Below, piece by piece: positions 59,434 to 64,000 of a DNA stretch of 64,000 nt (positions within the stretch are counted from its first letter, which is position 1; every line of letters starts with the position of its first letter). This stretch comes from an uncultured Lachnospiraceae bacterium. GTDB lineage: Bacteria > Bacillota > Clostridia > Lachnospirales > Lachnospiraceae. The position numbers and the translations under genes are program-made. The notes under the pieces are model-generated. The model did no database searches. It was not told the origin of the DNA and was given only the letters and a program-made list of their open reading frames with translations. The DNA lies in assembly GCA_934317005.1 (NCBI GenBank), contig CAKREB010000007.1, positions 62,001 through 126,000 of the forward strand, given 5' to 3'.

Positions 59434-60735
59434 CTAAAAAATCTCTTCTGCGTTGCCTGATGCCTGTCTTGTCTGACCGGAAGCCATGTCATAAATGTTT
59501 GCTTTATCTTCCTTCTCTAAGTAGATCAACTGATCTGCCTCTTCTCTTTTTGCATAAGCCTGATATTCTGCCAGCTCTTTTCTTGATGATTTTCGTAAAA
59601 GCTGAACCGCTTTTCCTTTCTTTCTTCCTTCCTCAGCAAGTGTTACGGCTTTTTTTCTTAATTCCTGTGGATACAATAAGATCACACCACCTAAGGTATC
59701 CTCTGTAAGCAGCTTTTGTCTTGTCAAGGCAAGCATTAACTGGTCGATTACAATAACAAGACCAATAGCGGAAGCATCCTTTCCAAACTGCTTTACCAGA
59801 CTGTCATAACGACCACCTGTAGCAAGAGCTTCTCCGCTTCCATATGTATATGCACGGAAGATCACACCCGTGTAATAGCTGTACTGACTTAACATACTCA
59901 GATCTATCGTAATATAATCTAAGAAGCCGTACAGATCAAGGATTGCTTCTACCTTTAGCAGACGGTCTAATGCTGCATGTACACGCTCGCTTTTACTACG
60001 TTCCTTTACAAATGTAACGCTTTCCTTAAGATTACCTAATAGCTCAGGAAGCTTTGCAAAAACTTCTTTTAAATCATTTGATACTGTCATCTTGTCTAAG
60101 AGTTCTTCGACTCCAAAAAAGTTCTTGCTAACGATCAGACGGCGAAGCTCCTGCGTTTCTTCTTCATTAAAGCCTGCTTCTTCTACTAAGCCTCTAAAAA
60201 TCTCTGCATGTCCTACTTCCAGCTGAAACTCTTTTAATCCACTCTTTAGCAGGCACTCTATCATAATAGCGATCATCTCTGCATCTGCATCAGAGGTATC
60301 ATCATTGAAAAGCTCTGCACCGACCTGTGTCACTTCCTGCAGCTTTCCTTTATACGGACTTGTGTTTACAAATGTATGACCGGTATAGCACAGACGGATC
60401 TGCATATCCTCATCACGATGATATTTTGCTACACAACGTGCAATAGACGGTGTAATATCCGGTCTTAACACAAGTGTATTGTTTCCGCGGTCAAAGAACT
60501 TAAACATTTCCTTTGACTGTACGGTTCCACGTTCTTTGCTAAAAATATCAAAGTATTCAAATGTAGGTGTTTCAATGTCATGAAATCCATATGATCTCAT
60601 CACATCATGAACTTCTTTTTCTACTGTTCTTTTTCTGGCACACTCTGCTCCATAGATATCCCGAACTCCGCCAGGTGTATGCAGAAGCTCCTGCCCCTTT
60701 CCATTTTCCTGAGAATATATCATTTCCTGTTTCAT
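59434..60735 (-). CDS. hisZ: ATP phosphoribosyltransferase regulatory subunit
   Basis: A 433-aa class II histidyl-tRNA-synthetase-like protein with LLHTPGGVRDIYGAECARKR, LRPDITPSIARCVAKYHRDE (motif 2 region) and ATGGRYDSLVKQFGKDASAI (motif 3 region). It ends without the anticodon-binding domain of true HisS. It regulates and activates short HisG, encoded 14 bp downstream. AGGACAGG precedes the ATG at 60735. The gap to ilvA upstream is 50 bp without a promoter, so the his genes may be read from further up. Confidence 0.94.
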   Translation of the reverse strand: MKQEMIYSQENGKGQELLHTPGGVRDIYGAECARKRTVEKEVHDVMRSYGFHDIETPTFEYFDIFSKERGTVQSKEMFKFFDRGNNTLVLRPDITPSIARCVAKYHRDEDMQIRLCYTGHTFVNTSPYKGKLQEVTQVGAELFNDDTSDADAEMIAIMIECLLKSGLKEFQLEVGHAEIFRGLVEEAGFNEEETQELRRLIVSKNFFGVEELLDKMTVSNDLKEVFAKLPELLGNLKESVTFVKERSKSERVHAALDRLLKVEAILDLYGFLDYITIDLSMLSQYSYYTGVIFRAYTYGSGEALATGGRYDSLVKQFGKDASAIGLVIVIDQLMLALTRQKLLTEDTLGGVILLYPQELRKKAVTLAEEGRKKGKAVQLLRKSSRKELAEYQAYAKREEADQLIYLEKEDKANIYDMASGQTRQASGNAEEIF

Positions 60736-60785
60736 CCTGTCCTCATTCCTGCGCTTTATGCGCTTATGTGTATTCTTGTTGCTCT

Positions 60786-62006
60786 TTATTCATAAAGTCC
60801 TGTCGGACTTTCTTCCTTTGGCTCATACCCCTTTTTACGAAGTGCTTCAACGATTTCTTTCTTATGCTCCTGACCAAATGCTTCCATAGTGATACGAAGC
60901 TCTACCGCAGCATTTCGATTGATGCTGACAAACTGGTTGTGCTCCAGACGGATCACATTACCCTGCATCTGTGCAATCACATCAGCCACTTTTCCAAGCT
61001 CACCCGGTCTGTCTGGAAGAAGCACAGACACCGTAAATACTCTGCCACGCTGGATCAGACCATGCTGTACAACAGAAGACAATGTGATAATGTCCATATT
61101 ACCGCCACTTAAGATCGATACGATCTTTTTGTCTTTGCAGTCCAGATGCTTTAAGGCTGCCACCGTAAGCAGACCTGAGTTTTCCACCAGCATCTTATGA
61201 TTTTCTAAAATATCAAGGAAGTTTACGATCAGTTCATGATCATCTACTGCGATAATATCATCAATATTTTTCTGAATATACGGGAACACAATATCTCCCG
61301 GTGTCTTAACTGCCGTACCATCTGCGATCGTGTCTACATCCGGCAGCGTTACTACCTTTCCGGCTTCCAAAGAAGCCTTCATGCAGCTTGCGCCTGCAGG
61401 TTCCACACCGATAACCTTAATGTTTGGATTCAGGAATTTGGCCAGAGTAGATACACCTGCTGCCAATCCGCCTCCTCCGATCGGTACAAGAATGATGTCT
61501 ACAGTTGGAAGCTCCTTAAATATCTCCATCGCAATCGTTCCCTGACCGGTTGCAACCGTTTCATCATTAAACGGATGCACAAAGGTAAGTCCCTGCTCTT
61601 TCGCTAACTTCAATGCGTACTGGCAGGCTTCATCATAAACATTTCCGTATAAGATAACTCTTGCACCATAGCTTTTGGTACGGTTAACCTTGATCAGAGG
61701 AGTTGTTGTCGGCATAACGATCGTTGCAGGTACACCATAGATTTTTGCAGCATACGCCACACCCTGCGCATGATTTCCCGCAGACGCAGTGATCAGGCCT
61801 TTTTCTCTCTCCTCCTGACTCAATGTACTAATCTTATAATAAGCTCCACGAACCTTATATGCACCGGTATACTGCATATTTTCCGGTTTAAAATACACTT
61901 TATTTCCTGTCTGCTCTGAAAAGTACTCGCTGTAGATCAAATTTGTCGGAAGCACTACTTCTTTCACTTTTTCAGACGCTTCCTCAAACTTATCCAATGT
62001 CATCAT
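60786..62006 (-). CDS. ilvA: Threonine ammonia-lyase
   Basis: A 406-aa PLP enzyme with the cofactor lysine K51 in TGAYKVRGAYYK, ASAGNHAQGVAYAAKIYGVP, VPIGGGGLAAGV and SILSGGNMDIITLSSVVQHG. A C-terminal ACT-like domain (TVSVLLPDRPGELGKVADVI) follows. It deaminates threonine to 2-oxobutyrate, for isoleucine synthesis or catabolism. The single ACT-type tail and this length fit the TdcB/clostridial biosynthetic group, so the biosynthetic symbol is a guess. GGAGGAATTG precedes ATG 62006. It lies between ftsY and hisZ. Confidence 0.92.
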   Translation of the reverse strand: MMTLDKFEEASEKVKEVVLPTNLIYSEYFSEQTGNKVYFKPENMQYTGAYKVRGAYYKISTLSQEEREKGLITASAGNHAQGVAYAAKIYGVPATIVMPTTTPLIKVNRTKSYGARVILYGNVYDEACQYALKLAKEQGLTFVHPFNDETVATGQGTIAMEIFKELPTVDIILVPIGGGGLAAGVSTLAKFLNPNIKVIGVEPAGASCMKASLEAGKVVTLPDVDTIADGTAVKTPGDIVFPYIQKNIDDIIAVDDHELIVNFLDILENHKMLVENSGLLTVAALKHLDCKDKKIVSILSGGNMDIITLSSVVQHGLIQRGRVFTVSVLLPDRPGELGKVADVIAQMQGNVIRLEHNQFVSINRNAAVELRITMEAFGQEHKKEIVEALRKKGYEPKEESPTGLYE

Positions 62007-62039
62007 AACAATTCCTCCAATCTATTTTCAAAAACTTTT

Positions 62040-62984
62040 CTAATCCTGTTCTGCATGCTCCTGCTTTTCAAATAGAGCATCTACAAAGGTATCTGCATCA
62101 AACTTCTGCAGATCATCTATCTTTTCACCGATACCAATATATTTTACCGGTATGTTCATCTCAGACTGAATAGCGATTGCAATACCACCCTTTGCAGTTC
62201 CATCTAACTTTGTCAGAATGATACCTGTGATATCTGCCACTTCTCCAAACTGCTTTGCCTGTGCCAGAGCATTCTGTCCTGTAGTTCCGTCCAATACAAC
62301 CAGCGTTTCCCGATATACGTCCGGATATTCACGATCTATGATCCGGTTAATCTTTTTTAACTCTTCCATCAGATTCTTCTTATTGTGAAGTCTTCCCGCT
62401 GTATCACAGATCAACACATCTGCTTTTCGTGCCTTTGCAGCATTAACTGCGTCAAACACTACAGCAGCCGGATCGCCACCCTCCTGTCCTGCGATCAGTT
62501 CTACATTTGCTCTGTTTGCCCACTCTGTAAGCTGCTCAATTGCTGCGGCACGGAAGGTATCTGCCGCTGCAACGATTACTTTTTTCCCCTGATTCTTAAG
62601 CTGACCGGCAAGCTTTCCTACAGAAGTTGTCTTTCCTACTCCATTCACGCCGATCAACAATACAACCGACTGTGTATGTTCAAACTCGTATGCTGTTTCA
62701 TTGACACGCATCTGTTCCTTGATCGAATCGATCAGAAGCTGTCTGCACACAGAGATTTCTTTAATCTTTTGCTCTTTTACCTTTTCACGAAGATTTTCAA
62801 TAATCTTTTCTGTAGTCACAACACCTATATCTGCCATGATCAGAATTTCTTCCAATTCTTCATAAAAATCTTCATCTATCTCTGAAAAACCGCTAAACAA
62901 AGAATCAATTCCAGACTTTAAGTTATCTCTTGTCTTTGTAAGCCCATTCATTAATCTTCCAAAAAATCCTTTTTTCTCGCCCAT
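62040..62984 (-). CDS. ftsY: Signal recognition particle receptor FtsY
   Basis: A 314-aa SRP GTPase starting MGEKKGFFGRLMNGLTKTRD at ATG 62984, with GAGGAATAAT upstream. The N domain has DEDFYEELEEILIMADIGVV, the G domain has P-loop GVNGVGKTT (112-120), DTFRAAAIEQL, DTAGRLHNKKNLMEEL, TKLDGTAKGGIA and a C-terminal GIGEKIDDLQKFD. It docks ribosomes with SRP at the membrane. It follows smc, the usual smc-ftsY arrangement of Firmicutes. Confidence 0.98.
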   Translation of the reverse strand: MGEKKGFFGRLMNGLTKTRDNLKSGIDSLFSGFSEIDEDFYEELEEILIMADIGVVTTEKIIENLREKVKEQKIKEISVCRQLLIDSIKEQMRVNETAYEFEHTQSVVLLIGVNGVGKTTSVGKLAGQLKNQGKKVIVAAADTFRAAAIEQLTEWANRANVELIAGQEGGDPAAVVFDAVNAAKARKADVLICDTAGRLHNKKNLMEELKKINRIIDREYPDVYRETLVVLDGTTGQNALAQAKQFGEVADITGIILTKLDGTAKGGIAIAIQSEMNIPVKYIGIGEKIDDLQKFDADTFVDALFEKQEHAEQD

Positions 62985-63090
62985 ATTATTCCTCATTTCT
63001 GCCCTATATAAAGGCATCTCATTTTTGTTTCACGCTCCATCAAAGCTTCCTGCTATCATACTGCAACACTTTATTTTAGCGTTTTTCTTA

Positions 63091-64000
63091 CTAATTTGCA
63101 ATCTCTTTTTCATCCAGCAGACTGACAGAAACCAGCGTAGATACACCTTTTTCCTGCATCGTGATACCATATAGAATATCCGCTGCATTCATCGTTCCAC
63201 GTCTGTGCGTGATGACAATAAACTGCGTGTCCTTCGTTAATTTATGCAGATAGTCTGCATAACGACTGACATTTGAGTCATCTAACGCCGCCTCAATCTC
63301 ATCCAGCAGACAAAACGGAGATGGTTTTAAACTCTGAATAGCAAACAATAATGCGATTGCTGTCAAAGCCTTCTCACCACCGGATAACTGCATCATGTTC
63401 TGCAGCTTCTTTCCGGGCGGCTGTGCAACAATCCGGATTCCGGCAAGCAGAATATCTTCATCATCCGTCAATTCCAGTGTACCACGTCCACCGCCAAACA
63501 GCTCTTTAAAGACATGGTCAAACCGCTCTCTGATCTCGGCAAACTGCGACTCAAACTGCTTACGCATCTCTGTATCCAGTTCTTCGATAATGCCGATCAG
63601 GACATTGGCTGCTTCAACCAGATCCTCATGCTGTGTATGTAACAGCTCATAGCGCTCCTGCACTTCCTGATACTGTTCTACTGCATTCACATTGACATCG
63701 CCAAGTGATTTCATCTTACTTTTTAACTTTGCGATCTCATTGCGGATCTGTGAAAATTCCATAGAAACTTCTACTCTTTGCTCTTCCGCCGTGTGATAGG
63801 TCAGTTCATACTGTTCCCACATATAATTGGCATATGAATCAATTTTTTCCGAAATCTTTTCCTTCTGGTTGTTCAAACGGAAACATTCCTTATCCAGATC
63901 TGTTTTTCTGGCAGACAGTTCCTCTCTCTTATCAAAAAAGCCTTTGTGATTCTGATTTAACTGATCACGATGCTTTGTCTGGTTTTCAATCTGTTCTTCC
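63091..64000 (-). CDS. smc: Chromosome segregation protein SMC, C-terminal part
   Basis: The frame is open from the right edge (codons such as EEQIENQTKHRDQLNQNHKG) to a stop at 63091, so only about the last 303 residues are present. A coiled coil passes into KSLGDVNVNAVEQYQEVQER, then the head: GGGRGTLELTDDEDILLAGI, MMQLSGGEKALTAIALLFAI as signature and Walker B PFCLLDEIEAALDDSNVSRY. It forms the condensin complex with ScpA/ScpB. It ends 106 bp before the ftsY start codon. The internal TTG at 63876 is not a true start. Confidence 0.96.
   Translation of the reverse strand, partial: EEQIENQTKHRDQLNQNHKGFFDKREELSARKTDLDKECFRLNNQKEKISEKIDSYANYMWEQYELTYHTAEEQRVEVSMEFSQIRNEIAKLKSKMKSLGDVNVNAVEQYQEVQERYELLHTQHEDLVEAANVLIGIIEELDTEMRKQFESQFAEIRERFDHVFKELFGGGRGTLELTDDEDILLAGIRIVAQPPGKKLQNMMQLSGGEKALTAIALLFAIQSLKPSPFCLLDEIEAALDDSNVSRYADYLHKLTKDTQFIVITHRRGTMNAADILYGITMQEKGVSTLVSVSLLDEKEIAN

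Noticed and set aside
62007..62039. T-box or other leader before ilvA
   Set aside because: Just 33 bp lie between ftsY and ilvA, too short for a T-box.

Overview
The window looks like a chromosomal segment of a Gram-positive anaerobe of the class Clostridia, most likely family Lachnospiraceae (relatives of Roseburia, Agathobacter or Blautia). This is inferred from moderately low GC, strong GGAGG-type ribosome binding sites, an NfnAB pair, short-form HisG with HisZ, a YlbJ-like sporulation membrane protein, and several small proteins typical of that family (the 85-aa CGMC metal-binding protein, a 64-aa membrane protein, a FlxA-like protein, a DUF5688-type protein). Most genes lie on the minus strand, so most transcription units read from high to low coordinates. 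No rRNA, tRNA or CRISPR array was seen.

Layout. 1-4642: purine salvage (xanthine permease, xpt) directly behind a large multi-PAS hybrid histidine kinase. 5009-6418: a MocR-type regulator. 6415-11474: RNase H, then a MoxR AAA+ ATPase / VWA protein / leucine-rich-repeat protein / small membrane protein cassette. 11553-14342: class A PBP. 14580-19986 (plus strand): tyrA, pcrA, a small membrane protein and argH. 20098-25921: copper-type HMA protein, M18 aminopeptidase, zinc phospholipase C-like protein, YlbJ, Nudix hydrolase, metY.

26015-37041 is the most interesting part: a predicted radical-SAM RiPP system. Read on the minus strand it runs: two beta-helix proteins, ABC exporter, S26-type peptidase, nucleotidyltransferase-like protein, PqqD-type recognition protein, response regulator, soluble histidine kinase, a 125-aa candidate precursor with its own promoter, a radical SAM/SPASM maturase and an HPr-kinase-like protein. 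The precursor has a leader-like N-terminus, an aromatic-rich middle with a DxNxNG calcium-loop-like motif, a Gly-rich tail and a C-terminal Ser. A MinD/ParA-like ATPase with an aberrant P-loop precedes the cluster.

38266-40100: FliB-like lysine methylase, an unlisted 49-aa membrane peptide and pyrE. 40155-42254: AT-rich remnant of an integrative element (integrase with an internal deletion, frameshifted toxin, antitoxin, DUF2442 and DUF4160). 42533-44290: dxs behind a MerR-type promoter with a 19-bp spacer. 44490-47112: MarR/MATE efflux operon with a consensus promoter overlapped by a palindromic operator. 47191-50427: FlxA-like protein and an AgrC/AgrA-type two-component system, both preceded by tandem LytTR-like boxes. 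50561-64000: DUF5688 protein, NfnAB, CYTH protein, small membrane protein, his genes (hisIE fused to a degenerate HisF-like domain, hisB, hisD, hisG, hisZ), ilvA, ftsY and the 3' part of smc.

Coordinates for many genes are trimmed from the longest open frame to the start codon that has a good ribosome binding site.
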